From the NCBI RefSeq assembly GCF_011762225.1, contig NZ_JAASQI010000003.1, positions 248,001 through 312,000 of the forward strand: a stretch of 64,000 nucleotides of DNA. The letters are read 5' to 3'. Every line of letters starts with the position of its first letter. Position 1 is the first letter of the stretch. The stretch comes from Pseudochelatococcus lubricantis (lineage in GTDB: Bacteria > Pseudomonadota > Alphaproteobacteria > Rhizobiales > Beijerinckiaceae). The position numbers and the translations under genes were made by a program. Below are positions 19,551 to 29,409 of this stretch, piece by piece. The notes beneath the pieces are model-generated. The model was not told the origin of the DNA. It did not search any database and worked only from the letters and a program-made list of their open reading frames with translations.

Positions 19551-20305
19551 TGAGCGCGCCCGCCTCCGCCTCCGATTGGCTCGCCGCCCGGCCGGTCGCG
19601 CATCGCGGCTTGCACGATGCCGCGCTCGGCGTGGTCGAGAACACGCCCACGGCCGGGCAGGTGGCGGCGCGGGCGGGTTTCGCCATCGAATGCGACGTGC
19701 AGCTCTCCGCCGATGGCGAGGCCGTCGTGTTCCATGACTTCACGCTCGACAGGCTGACGACCGGGCAGGGGCGTGTCGACGACCTGAGCGTGGCGGAACT
19801 CGCCGCGCTCTCCTACAAGGGCTCGACCGACCGTATCGTCACCCTTGACGCCTATCTCGACCTGATCGGCGGCCGCGTGCCGCTGATCGTCGAGATCAAG
19901 AGCCGCTTCGACGGCGACCTGCGGCTGACGCGCCGCACGGCCGACATCGTGAATCGGCGCAGCGAGCCGGTGGCGCTGATGTCGTTCGATCCGGATGTGG
20001 TGGAGGCGCTGCGCGCGCTCGCCCCGGATCGCCCGCGCGGCGTCGTCGCGGAAGCCGCCTATACGCACGGCGAATGGCAGGAGCTTTCCGACGAGCAGCG
20101 GCACGAGCTGACGAACTTCCTCCACATAGACCGCAGCCGGCCGGACTTTATCGCCTGGCATGTGAAGGACCTGCCGCACACGACACCCGCGCTGGCGCGC
20201 CATTTCGGCCTGCCGGTGCTGACGTGGACGGTGCGCAGCCCCGACGACCGCGAGGCGGCGGCCCGGTTCGCCGACCAGATCATTTTCGAGGGCTTCCATC
20301 CTTGA
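19550..20305 (+). CDS. Glycerophosphodiester phosphodiesterase family protein
   Basis: The 251-residue protein has a GDPD TIM-barrel: AHRGLHD near residue 16 and VVENTP, then IECDVQLSADGEAVVFHD with the metal-binding Glu and Asp and the catalytic His. Also present are VEIKSRF, MSFDPDVVEAL and a C-terminal VLTWTVRSPDD. It would hydrolyse glycerophosphodiesters to glycerol-3-phosphate and an alcohol. It lacks a signal peptide, so it is cytoplasmic. It overlaps the genes on both sides (TGATG upstream, TTGA downstream), forming a tight three-gene operon. Confidence 0.92.
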   Translation: MSAPASASDWLAARPVAHRGLHDAALGVVENTPTAGQVAARAGFAIECDVQLSADGEAVVFHDFTLDRLTTGQGRVDDLSVAELAALSYKGSTDRIVTLDAYLDLIGGRVPLIVEIKSRFDGDLRLTRRTADIVNRRSEPVALMSFDPDVVEALRALAPDRPRGVVAEAAYTHGEWQELSDEQRHELTNFLHIDRSRPDFIAWHVKDLPHTTPALARHFGLPVLTWTVRSPDDREAAARFADQIIFEGFHP

Positions 20306-21474
20306 AGATCGGCGTCGCGGGAGCCATCGCTGCCATTCCCGCCGCAGAATGGGATGCCTGCGCGCTTGACAGCGCGCGGCACGCGCCGGGGGAAGACGCC
20401 GACAACCCCTTCGTCCGCCACGCTTTCCTGCGCGCGCTGGAGGAATCGCGCTCCGCCGCGCCGCGTGCCGGCTGGCAGCCGCTGCACCTGACCGTCCATG
20501 ACGATGCGGGCAGGCTCGCCGCCACGGCGCCATGCTATCTGAAAGGCCACTCTCAAGGCGAATACGTGTTCGATCACGCCTGGGCGGATGCCTATGAGCG
20601 GGCAGGGGGGCGCTACTATCCGAAGCTTCTCGTCGCGGTGCCCTTCACGCCCGCGACCGGGCCGCGCCTGCTGGTACGCGACGGTCCGGCGCAGGAAGAG
20701 GCGCGCAACGCGCTGATCGGCGGCCTGCGCGCGCTGCGGAAAGAAGCCGGAGCGTCGTCCATCCACGTCAATTTTACGACGAATGCGGATTCGGAACGGC
20801 TGGAGCAGGCAGGTTTCCTGCCGCGTATCGATTGCCAGTACCATTGGCTCAACGAAGGCTTCGGCTCGTTCGAGGACTTTCTGTCCGCCCTCGCGTCACG
20901 CAGGCGCAAGACCATCCGGCGCGAGCGGCGTGAGGCGCTGGCGCCGGGGATCACCGTCGAGCACCTGCGCGGCAGCGACATCGCAGAGGAGCACTGGGAC
21001 GCCTTCTTCGCCTTCTATCAGGACACCGGCAACCGCAAATGGGGCCGCCCCTACCTGACACGCGCCTTCTACGACAAAATCGGCCGCACCTTCGCGGACA
21101 GGGTGCTGCTCGTCATGGCGAAGCGTGCCGGGCGCTACATTGCGGGCGCCATCAACTTCATCGGGCAGAATACGCTGTTCGGCCGCCATTGGGGGGCGAT
21201 CGAGGAACACCCGTTCCTGCATTTCGAGGTCTGCTATTATCAGGCGATCGATTTCGCCATCGCCAATGGACTTGCGCGCGTGGAGGCGGGTGCGCAGGGC
21301 GAGCATAAACTGGCGCGTGGCTATCGGCCGGTGCTGACCCATTCCTGCCACGATATCGCCGATCCGGCCCTGCGGCGCGCCGTCGCGGACTATCTGGCGC
21401 AGGAGCGCCCGGCGGTGGAGCGGGAGGCGTGTTATCTGGAAGGGGAAACCCCGTTCCGCAAGCCGACACCGTAA
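20302..21474 (+). CDS. DUF482/COG3146 GNAT-like acyltransferase family protein
   Basis: The 390-residue protein belongs to the COG3146 (DUF482) family, related to GNAT and FemAB-type aminoacyltransferases. Recognisable parts are NPFVRHAFLRALEES near the N-terminus, SSIHVNFTTNADSERLEQAGFLPR, FLSALASRRRKTIRRERRE, FYQDTGNRKWGRPYLTRAFY and LARVEAGAQGEHKLARGY. The start is most likely TTG 20302, which overlaps the TGA of the phosphodiesterase gene and has GAGGG upstream. The biochemical role of the family is unsettled. Confidence 0.85.
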   Translation: MKIGVAGAIAAIPAAEWDACALDSARHAPGEDADNPFVRHAFLRALEESRSAAPRAGWQPLHLTVHDDAGRLAATAPCYLKGHSQGEYVFDHAWADAYERAGGRYYPKLLVAVPFTPATGPRLLVRDGPAQEEARNALIGGLRALRKEAGASSIHVNFTTNADSERLEQAGFLPRIDCQYHWLNEGFGSFEDFLSALASRRRKTIRRERREALAPGITVEHLRGSDIAEEHWDAFFAFYQDTGNRKWGRPYLTRAFYDKIGRTFADRVLLVMAKRAGRYIAGAINFIGQNTLFGRHWGAIEEHPFLHFEVCYYQAIDFAIANGLARVEAGAQGEHKLARGYRPVLTHSCHDIADPALRRAVADYLAQERPAVEREACYLEGETPFRKPTP

Positions 21475-21477
21475 ACG

Positions 21478-21507
21478 CAAAACGCCCCCGGAGCGCATCG
21501 CGGGGGC
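21478..21507 (-). terminator. Terminator of rpmG
   Basis: Seven-base GC arms (21485-21490 region with 21501-21507) form a stem. On the minus strand it is followed by GTTTTGCG. It lies about 37 bases beyond the rpmG stop. Confidence 0.7.
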
Positions 21508-21543
21508 ATTCGGCGCAAGTACAAAACTACCTCAGCGGCAGCC

Positions 21544-21711
21544 TTACTTGATCTTCGTTTCCTTGAACTCGACGTGCTTGCGCGCGACGGGATCGTACTT
21601 CTTGATCGCCAGCTTGTCGGTCATCGTGCGCGAATTCTTCTTCGTCACGTAAAAGTAACCCGTGCCTGCCGTCGAAGCGAGCTTGATCTTGATCGTGGTG
21701 GCCTTGGCCAT
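21544..21711 (-). CDS. rpmG: 50S ribosomal protein L33
   Basis: The 55-residue product reads [20 protein letters not shown] and continues with [20 protein letters not shown] and [14 protein letters not shown]. It is a complete L33 of the zinc-free type, since the CxxC pairs are absent. It is basic throughout and of the normal family length. It is monocistronic: a terminator follows, and the divergent tat genes lie upstream. Confidence 0.97.
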   Translation of the reverse strand: MAKATTIKIKLASTAGTGYFYVTKKNSRTMTDKLAIKKYDPVARKHVEFKETKIK

Positions 21712-21749
21712 GGCGTAACCTCTGTCAGGTGACGCCGCGGCGGGCGTCC

Positions 21750-21779
21750 GAAAAAATGCAAAAAGCCGGAAACCCGGCT
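21750..21779 (-). terminator. Terminator-like hairpin in the rpmG leader
   Basis: On the minus strand AGCCGG-GTTT-CCGGCT (21764-21779) is followed by a T-rich tract (the complement of the A-rich 21750-21763). It lies 53 bases upstream of the rpmG start codon, with no minus-strand gene before it. It therefore looks like an attenuator of rpmG. A TTGACA-like -35 element on the minus strand near 21820 would place the start of transcription just upstream. Confidence 0.5.
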
Positions 21780-21996
21780 ATTCATGTTATTGACATGCAG
21801 CATCGCAAGGCCCGTGTCAAGGGCGCGCAACTCCCTTCGGGCGGCTTTTCCCCGCCGGTCCGACTAGGAAGAAACGCCGCATCGCGGGATGCGATGAAAA
21901 TCTTGTTTTCGCCTTCTGACGTACCTAGGTTAAACCGATGATGCGTCGAGAGCGGCGGCGGGCGTGCGTGTTTGATTCGTTGCGGGAGGATTTGGC

Positions 21997-22236
21997 ATGG
22001 GTGGATTTGGCAGTATCTGGCACTGGATCATCGTCGGTGGCCTCGTGCTGCTCCTTTTCGGCGGACGCGGCAAGATTTCCGACCTGATGGGCGATGTCGC
22101 GAAGGGCATCAAGGCGTTCAAGAAGGGCCTGTCCGATGACGACAAGCCGGCTGCGGACAACGATGCGGCGCAGAAGCCCGTGACGCATCAGGAAACGGCG
22201 AACCAGGCGGCGCCCCAGGAAAACAAGGTGAGCTGA
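21997..22236 (+). CDS. tatA: Sec-independent protein translocase protein TatA
   Basis: TatA forms the pore-forming assemblies of the twin-arginine translocase. The 79-residue product has a short N-terminal membrane helix (residues about 8-21), the FGG hinge, the amphipathic helix [21 protein letters not shown] with the conserved Phe, and a hydrophilic tail. A good ribosome binding site (GGGAGGA) precedes the ATG. tatB and tatC follow on the same strand. Confidence 0.97.
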   Translation: MGGFGSIWHWIIVGGLVLLLFGGRGKISDLMGDVAKGIKAFKKGLSDDDKPAADNDAAQKPVTHQETANQAAPQENKVS

Positions 22237-22244
22237 ACCGCCTT

Positions 22245-22260
22245 CCGCCCGATCGGGCGG
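22245..22260. other. Perfect 16-base palindrome between tatA and tatB
   Basis: CCGCCCGATCGGGCGG lies 9 bases after the tatA stop. As RNA it forms a GC stem without a T tract. It may slow decay of the tatA part or cause partial termination, which would yield the TatA excess the translocase needs. Confidence 0.45.
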
Positions 22261-22346
22261 ATGTGCAAGCGTCGGCAATTGGTTGCAGGGATATTCCGAG
22301 GTGACATCCCGGAATTGTCATCGGCGTCGGGACGACAGAGCGCGGC

Positions 22347-23018
22347 ATGTTTGATCTGAGTTGGAGCGAGCTTCTGCTGGTGGGAGCCGTCGCGCTTGTC
22401 GTCATCGGCCCGCGCGAGCTGCCGCGTGTCCTGCGCACCGTGGGGCAGGCATTCGGCAAGATGCGGCGCATGGCCGGCGAGTTCCAGACGCAGTTCAACG
22501 CCGCCATGCGCGAGGCGGAACTAGACGAAATCCGCGACACTGTCCGCGACGTGAAGAGCACCGCAAGTCGCGCTATGGATACCAAGGTCAACACGGCGTT
22601 CGATCCGTTGCGGCAGGTGCGCGACGAGCTGCGCGACGCGCTCCAGAAGGCGGAAACGAAGACAGAAGTGCCCGCTCCGGCGCCCGTCCATGCCGACTGG
22701 TTCGACGCGGCGTCGGTGGTCCCGTCCGCCGCCCGCGCCGGTGAGTTTTCCGCGCCCCTGCCGGAGGTTCCCGCGCCCGCCGGGCCGCCGCTTGTCGCGG
22801 AGGCGTCGCTTGCCCGCATCGTCCACAAGAAGGGGCGGCGTGTGATCGTGGCGGCGCCGCAGGAGGCGGTGAGGCCGCTGTCGCGTCCGTTGTCGGGCAC
22901 GGCGCGTCTTTACAAGGCGACGAAGTTTTCCGCCCTTCCGGCCCGCTCCGCCGCGCGGCGGAAGCAGCGGCCGTCTGCCCCCGTGACGCCGCCGGGCGGC
23001 AGCGAGGGCGGCCAATGA
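22347..23018 (+). CDS. tatB: Sec-independent protein translocase protein TatB
   Basis: TatB pairs with TatC to form the receptor for twin-arginine signal peptides. The 223-residue protein starts MFDLSWSELLLVGAVALVVI, with the conserved Glu8 in the membrane helix, then GPRELPRVLRTVGQAFGKMRRMAGEF. The long C-terminal region, rich in Ala, Pro and Arg, is typical of alphaproteobacterial TatB. Its stop overlaps the tatC start (ATGA). Confidence 0.96.
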   Translation: MFDLSWSELLLVGAVALVVIGPRELPRVLRTVGQAFGKMRRMAGEFQTQFNAAMREAELDEIRDTVRDVKSTASRAMDTKVNTAFDPLRQVRDELRDALQKAETKTEVPAPAPVHADWFDAASVVPSAARAGEFSAPLPEVPAPAGPPLVAEASLARIVHKKGRRVIVAAPQEAVRPLSRPLSGTARLYKATKFSALPARSAARRKQRPSAPVTPPGGSEGGQ

Positions 23019-23851
23019 GTACGCAAGTGACCCGAGCGAGCGATGACGTGAACGCCCATCCTTCAGACGAAGACGAGATCGAGGCATCCCGCGCGCCTCT
23101 CATCGATCATCTCATCGAGCTTCGCTCGCGCCTGATCAAGGCCATGCTGGCCTTCATCGTGATGTTCTTCCTGTCGTTTGCCTTCGCGAAGCAGATCTAT
23201 AATATTCTGGTCTGGCCCTATATTTTCGCGGCGGGCGAGGGGGCGGACGTGCGTCTTATCTATACGGCGCCGCTCGAATACCTGTTCACCCAGATCAAGA
23301 TCGCGGCCTTCGGCGCGGCGTTCTTGTCGTTCCCGGTGGTCGCCATCCAGATCTACAAGTTCGTCGCGCCGGGGCTCTACAAGAACGAGCGCCAGGCCTT
23401 CCTGCCTTATCTTTATGCCACGCCGTTCTTCTTCGTGCTTGGCGCGCTGGTGGTGTACTTCATCGCGATGCCGATCGTCATGCGCTTTTCGCTCGGCCAG
23501 CAGCAGGTGGCGGAGGCCGGACAGGCGGCTATCCAGCTCCTGCCCAAGGTGAGCGAGTACCTGTCGCTGATCACGACGCTGATTCTGGCCTTCGGCATCT
23601 GTTTCCAGTTGCCCGTGATTCTCAACCTGCTGGCACGGGCGGGGGTGATCGATTCCGCTTTCCTCACGTCGAAACGCCGCTACGCCATCGTCATCGTGTT
23701 CGCGGTCGCGGCCGTGCTGACCCCGCCGGACATCATCAGCCAGATCGCGCTTGCGGTGCCGACGTTGCTCCTTTACGAGCTTTCCATCGTCTCGGTTCGT
23801 CTGACCGAGAAGAAACGCGCCGCGGCGGATGCCGCGCGGCAGGACGGATAG
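23015..23851 (+). CDS. tatC: Sec-independent protein translocase protein TatC
   Basis: TatC is the core multi-spanning Tat receptor. The 278-residue protein has the conserved cytoplasmic start APLIDHLIELRSRLIKAMLA (with the HLxELRxR motif) and six hydrophobic segments. The FGAAFLSFPVVAIQIYKFVAPGLYKNER loop and the later AVAAVLTPPDIISQIALAVP region are characteristic. It overlaps tatB by 4 bases. Confidence 0.97.
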   Translation: MSTQVTRASDDVNAHPSDEDEIEASRAPLIDHLIELRSRLIKAMLAFIVMFFLSFAFAKQIYNILVWPYIFAAGEGADVRLIYTAPLEYLFTQIKIAAFGAAFLSFPVVAIQIYKFVAPGLYKNERQAFLPYLYATPFFFVLGALVVYFIAMPIVMRFSLGQQQVAEAGQAAIQLLPKVSEYLSLITTLILAFGICFQLPVILNLLARAGVIDSAFLTSKRRYAIVIVFAVAAVLTPPDIISQIALAVPTLLLYELSIVSVRLTEKKRAAADAARQDG

Positions 23852-25228
<1,377 letters not shown>

Positions 25229-25263
25229 GCTGAAATGGAAGTCTGGGCGGCAAGGAGCGGGCC

Positions 25264-26037
25264 ATGCGCATTCTCGTGACCAACGACGACGGAATCAACG
25301 CCGAGGGAATCGCCATACTGGCGCGGGTGGCGGCCGAGCTGTCCGACGACGTATGGGTCGTCGCGCCCGAGACCGATCAGAGCGGCGTATCGCATTCGCT
25401 GTCGCTACACGATCCGCTGCGGCTGCGCGATCTGGGCGGGCAACGGTTCGCCGTATCCGGCACGCCCACCGACTGCGTCATCATGGCCGTGCGTCATCTC
25501 TTCAAGGATGTGCTGCCAGACCTGGTGCTGTCCGGCATCAACATCGGCCAGAACGTCGCCGAGGACGTCATCTATTCCGGCACGGTGGCCGGCGCGATGG
25601 AGGGAGCCATCCTCGGCATTCCCTCCATTGCCCTGTCGCAGGTGTACGGTCCCGGCGGGCGCGGTGACGCCAATTGGGACTGCAGCGCCACCCATGCGGG
25701 CGAGGTTGTCCGCCGCGTGGTGAAGGCCGGGATCGAGCCGGGCATTCTGGTCAACGTGAACTTCCCGAGCTGCGCGCCCGAGCAGGTCGCCGGCATCGCG
25801 GTCACGGCGCAGGGGCGGCGCAACCTCGCGCTGCTGAAGGTCGAGGAGCGGCTGGACGGCCGCAACAAGCCGTATTACTGGCTGATGGGCGCGCGCAATC
25901 CGCATGAGCCCGTCGACGGCACGGATTTGTGGGCGGTGCGCAACAACCGCATCTCGGTCACGCCCCTGCAGATCGACTTTACCCACGAGCCGACCATGAC
26001 GCGCTACGCCGGCCTGTTCCACGGGCTTCGTGGATAG
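25264..26037 (+). CDS. surE: 5'/3'-nucleotidase SurE
   Basis: SurE is a metal-dependent survival-protein nucleotidase acting on nucleoside monophosphates. The 257-residue protein starts MRILVTNDDGINAEGI with the metal-binding NDD motif. It contains the conserved APETDQSGVSHS and SGINIGQNVAEDVIYSGTVAGAMEG segments. The order serS-surE-pcm-nlpD is widespread in alphaproteobacteria; gaps here are 35 and 12 bases. Confidence 0.97.
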   Translation: MRILVTNDDGINAEGIAILARVAAELSDDVWVVAPETDQSGVSHSLSLHDPLRLRDLGGQRFAVSGTPTDCVIMAVRHLFKDVLPDLVLSGINIGQNVAEDVIYSGTVAGAMEGAILGIPSIALSQVYGPGGRGDANWDCSATHAGEVVRRVVKAGIEPGILVNVNFPSCAPEQVAGIAVTAQGRRNLALLKVEERLDGRNKPYYWLMGARNPHEPVDGTDLWAVRNNRISVTPLQIDFTHEPTMTRYAGLFHGLRG

Positions 26038-26049
26038 TCGGCTGCGCAC

Positions 26050-26781
26050 ATGTCCCAGGCGGATTCGCACCAGCCGGATCGTACAGCGGAAGAAACGGTT
26101 GCCTTCCTGCTCGCGCTGCGGGAGCGCGGCATCCGTGACACCGCCCTGCTGCGGGCCATGGAGATGGCGCCGCGCCCACTTTTCGCGCCGCGCCGTTTCA
26201 GCGATCTGGCGCGGGCCGACATATCGCTGCCGCTGCCGTGTGGCCAGACGATGACGGCGCCGGGCATCATCGCCACCATGGTGATGGCGTTGAAAGTCGC
26301 GCCCCGACACAGGATTTTCGAGGTCGGCACCGGCTCGGGCTATGTGACGGCGGTGCTCGCCCGGCTGGGGGCGCAGGTGATCTCGGTGGAGCGTTACCGC
26401 ACCCTTGCGCTCGCGGCGACGGAGAGACTCGCGACCATCGGGCTTGCCAACGCGCTCGTCCTGCCTGGCGACGGCCTGTCCGCGGCTGACGTCGCCGGGC
26501 AGCGCCTTGACCGCATCCTGCTGAACGGCACCATCGCCAGCGAGTTTCCCGCGCCGCTGCTCGCGAGCCTCAACCCCGGCGGTGTGCTGGTCGGCGCGCA
26601 GGTTATCGGGGGCGAGTCGCGACTCGTGCGCGTGACCCGCCGCGCGCTGCCGGAAGCCGTTCCGGCGGAGCACGGAGCCGGCGGGCAGCAACTGCTGGAG
26701 GAAGGGCCGGAGTTCACGCAGGAAATCCTTGGCCCCGTCCGCTTGCCGCCGCTGGCGCATGGCGTCGCGCGCGTGCTGTGA
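26050..26781 (+). CDS. pcm: Protein-L-isoaspartate O-methyltransferase
   Basis: Pcm methylates isoaspartyl residues in damaged proteins so they can revert. The 243-residue protein has the substrate-recognition segment LPLPCGQTMTAPGIIATMVMAL, the SAM-binding motif FEVGTGSGYVTAVLARLG and the acidic VISVERY. It starts 12 bases after surE, implying coupling. nlpD lies about 170 bases downstream. Confidence 0.95.
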   Translation: MSQADSHQPDRTAEETVAFLLALRERGIRDTALLRAMEMAPRPLFAPRRFSDLARADISLPLPCGQTMTAPGIIATMVMALKVAPRHRIFEVGTGSGYVTAVLARLGAQVISVERYRTLALAATERLATIGLANALVLPGDGLSAADVAGQRLDRILLNGTIASEFPAPLLASLNPGGVLVGAQVIGGESRLVRVTRRALPEAVPAEHGAGGQQLLEEGPEFTQEILGPVRLPPLAHGVARVL

Positions 26782-26955
26782 GGGTTGCGCCTGCTGCGCG
26801 GAACATGGCAGCAAGGCTGTGTCACGACACTGCACCGGAAATCGTCATTCAAGGTGAATCAATTTCCCCCGAACACCGGTTTGGCAACGCTTGTTTAACC
26901 AGAATCCGATCTTATTGACCCATCGAGATTCACGGGTACGGGTTAGGTGGGGGCA

Positions 26956-28281
26956 ATGCCTGAGAGCGAAAAAACGTTGCTGCCGGTGGTTCATGCGGGG
27001 TCCATCCAACGTCTTGCCGTGGCAGGATTGCTGGCGAGCGCCGTTGCGGCATGCAGTTCCGATACCTTGCGGTTCGGGGACAACCCGTTTGCCAATCCAT
27101 TCAGTAATGCGCGGGCCGACAACACGACGACGGGCAGCATCGGCTACTCGCCGTCGATGCCCGTGCAGTCGGCGCCGCTTGATCCGCCGGTTCCCGTCCG
27201 GCAGGCTTCCCCGCAGCCGAACTACAGCGCGCCGGTGAACGCCGCCGCGCAGCAGGCGGCGAGCCGCGTCGAGGCCGTGGGCGGCACCGCCAGGGGCTGG
27301 ACGGCGCAGGGCGGGTCGCAGGTCTATGTCGGCACCGGCGATACGCTCGCCACCCTGTCGGGGCGTTACAACGTGCCGACGGCCGCCATCCTCGCCGCGA
27401 ACGGCCTTTCCGGCGCCAATCAGATCGCGCCCGGCCAGCGACTGGTCATTCCCGTGTACAACGCCGGCGGCGGAGCCGCCCCGGCCGCAACCGCAACTGC
27501 TGCCGCCAGCAGCGTGAGATCGACAGTCACCTCGGCGGCCGCTCCCGTGCAGCAGGCGGCGACGCACACGGCGACGAAGGCTGCCGGCGCCGTCAGCAAC
27601 GTGTCGCACGCCGTCGCGAAGCCTGTGGCGCGGGCCGAAGGCTCGCTGAACGATCAGGCTGCCCGGATCGCGAAGGTCAGCACGGCCGCGCCGGCGTCTC
27701 CGCCCGCGCGCCAGGTCGTCGCTGCGTTGCCTCCGGTCGCGACGCCGGCTGCAACTCCCAAGGCTGCCGTGGCGGCGGCGGTGCCCAAGGCCGTCGCGGC
27801 TCCGAAGGTCGTTGAGCAGAAGCCGGTCGCAGCCGTGACGCCGGCGCCCGCACAGGCAAAGCCGGTTGCGGAAGACAGGCAGCCGGAAGTCGCGGCGAAG
27901 GCTGCGGCCGAGGACAGCGCCGGCTTCCGCTGGCCGGCCCGTGGGCGCGTCATCAACGGCTTCGGCAGCGGCAACGAGGGCATCAACATCGCCGTACCGG
28001 AAGGCACGGCAGTGAAGGCAGCGGAGGGCGGCGTCGTCGCCTATGCCGGCAGCGAGCTGAAAGGCTACGGCAACCTGGTGCTGATCCGCCACGACAACGG
28101 CTGGGTGAGCGCCTACGCCAACAACGGCGAGCTGAATGTCAAGCGCGGCGACAAGGTGTCGCGTGGCCAGACCATCGCCAAGTCCGGCCAGACGGGCAAT
28201 GTCACCTCGCCCCAGCTTCATTTCGAGTTGCGCAAGGGTTCCAAGCCGGTCGATCCCGTGCCGCACCTCGCGGGCTTGTGA
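26956..28281 (+). CDS. nlpD: NlpD/LytM-type lipoprotein, LysM plus degenerate M23 domain
   Basis: The 441-residue protein has a lipoprotein signal with lipobox VAAC (lipid-anchored Cys33). A LysM domain follows (VGTGDTLATLSGRYNVPTAA), then a long Ala/Pro/Lys-rich linker of about 200 residues, then a C-terminal M23/LytM domain. In the LytM domain the metal motif HxxxD is replaced (GNEGINIA), and AYANNG lacks the usual His, although LHFELR remains. Like E. coli NlpD it should therefore lack protease activity and instead activate an amidase, here probably AmiC at 7610. The synteny surE-pcm-nlpD supports this. ATG 26956 has AGGTGGGGG upstream and is preferred to GTG 26947. Confidence 0.9.
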   Translation: MPESEKTLLPVVHAGSIQRLAVAGLLASAVAACSSDTLRFGDNPFANPFSNARADNTTTGSIGYSPSMPVQSAPLDPPVPVRQASPQPNYSAPVNAAAQQAASRVEAVGGTARGWTAQGGSQVYVGTGDTLATLSGRYNVPTAAILAANGLSGANQIAPGQRLVIPVYNAGGGAAPAATATAAASSVRSTVTSAAAPVQQAATHTATKAAGAVSNVSHAVAKPVARAEGSLNDQAARIAKVSTAAPASPPARQVVAALPPVATPAATPKAAVAAAVPKAVAAPKVVEQKPVAAVTPAPAQAKPVAEDRQPEVAAKAAAEDSAGFRWPARGRVINGFGSGNEGINIAVPEGTAVKAAEGGVVAYAGSELKGYGNLVLIRHDNGWVSAYANNGELNVKRGDKVSRGQTIAKSGQTGNVTSPQLHFELRKGSKPVDPVPHLAGL

Positions 28282-28295
28282 TCGCCCGGACCACG

Positions 28296-28338
28296 GAAAA
28301 CAGGCAAGGGCCGCACGCAAGCGCGGCCCTTGCCTGTT
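28296..28338 (-). terminator. Terminator of the DUF815 ATPase gene
   Basis: Sixteen-base perfect arms (28299-28314 and 28323-28338) enclose an 8-base loop. On the minus strand the stem runs into TTTTCC. It lies between the convergent nlpD and DUF815 genes, 4 bases from the DUF815 stop. As RNA it would also end the plus-strand message, though that side lacks a T tract. Confidence 0.75.
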
Positions 28339-28341
28339 GGA

Positions 28342-29265
28342 TCAGGCGTCGATGGGCACGCCGAGCCGCCCGGCGAGGTCCGTCACATACTGCCACGCCG
28401 TGCGCCCGGAGCGCGCGCCGCGCGTTGTCGACCATTCGAGCGCGTCGGCCCGCAGCTTCTCGCGCAGCAGATCGAGGCCGAAACGTTCCGCGTAGCCATA
28501 GACCATGTCGAGATATTCGTCCTGGCTGCACTTGTGGAACCCGAGCCAAAGGCCGAAGCGGTCGGATAGCGAGACCTTCTCCTCGATGGCTTCGCCGGGG
28601 TTGATGGCGGTGGCGCGCTCGTTGTCCATCATGTCGCGCGGCAGCAGATGCCGTCGGTTCGAGGTGGCGTAGAATACGACATTCGTCGGCCGCCCCTCGA
28701 TGCCGCCCTCCAGCACGGCCTTCAGCGACTTGTAGGAGGTGTCGTCTGCGTCGAACGACAGGTCGTCGCAGAACACGATGAAGCGATGCGCGTCCGCGCG
28801 CAGGATCGCCATCAAACCGGGAAGGCTTTCGATATCCTCTCGGTGAATTTCCACAAGTTTGAGCGGCAGGGCGCCTGCCGAGGCACGCGCGGCATTGATT
28901 TGCGCATGCACCGCCTTCACGAGCGAGGACTTGCCCATGCCGCGCGCGCCCCACAGCAGCGCGTTGTTGGCGGGCAGCCCTCCGGCGAAGCGTTCTGTGT
29001 TCTCGGCCAAGGTGTCGCGCAGCCGGTCGATGCCACGCAGCAGGCCGATTTCCACCCGGTTCACGCGCGGCACGGGAGCGAGCGTGCCCGGCGGCTGCCA
29101 TACGAAGGCGTCGGCGGCGGCGATGTCCGGCGCGGGGGAGGCCGGTGGCGCCAGCCGTTCGACCGCCTCGGCAAGACGCCTGATTTCCCTGAAAAGCGCC
29201 TCGCCCAGTTGCATGGCAGCCGCCGCACCTGCGTCGCCGCCCGAACGCTCATCCGTCATGGACAT
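28342..29265 (-). CDS. DUF815 family ATP-binding (AAA-type) protein
   Basis: The 307-residue protein carries Walker A GARGMGKSSL, Walker B FCDDLSFD and the sensor-like ATSNRRHLLPR. The segment WLGFHKCSQDEYLDMVYGYA is characteristic of DUF815. An N-terminal helical region of about 60 residues precedes the core. It probably has chaperone- or transporter-like P-loop activity; I know of no defined substrate. yajC is divergently encoded 144 bases away. Confidence 0.88.
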   Translation of the reverse strand: MSMTDERSGGDAGAAAAMQLGEALFREIRRLAEAVERLAPPASPAPDIAAADAFVWQPPGTLAPVPRVNRVEIGLLRGIDRLRDTLAENTERFAGGLPANNALLWGARGMGKSSLVKAVHAQINAARASAGALPLKLVEIHREDIESLPGLMAILRADAHRFIVFCDDLSFDADDTSYKSLKAVLEGGIEGRPTNVVFYATSNRRHLLPRDMMDNERATAINPGEAIEEKVSLSDRFGLWLGFHKCSQDEYLDMVYGYAERFGLDLLREKLRADALEWSTTRGARSGRTAWQYVTDLAGRLGVPIDA

Positions 29266-29409
29266 TCACCCTTCGATGTTTTCGCCCCGCGACTCCGAAA
29301 GCCGATTTGAGGCGTTTGATTTCGCTTGCGCGATGGTTATAGTCCCCGCAACTTTCCGACTCCATATCCATACCGGATTGGCGCGTTCTTTCTGTCTGGA
29401 GGATGACCC

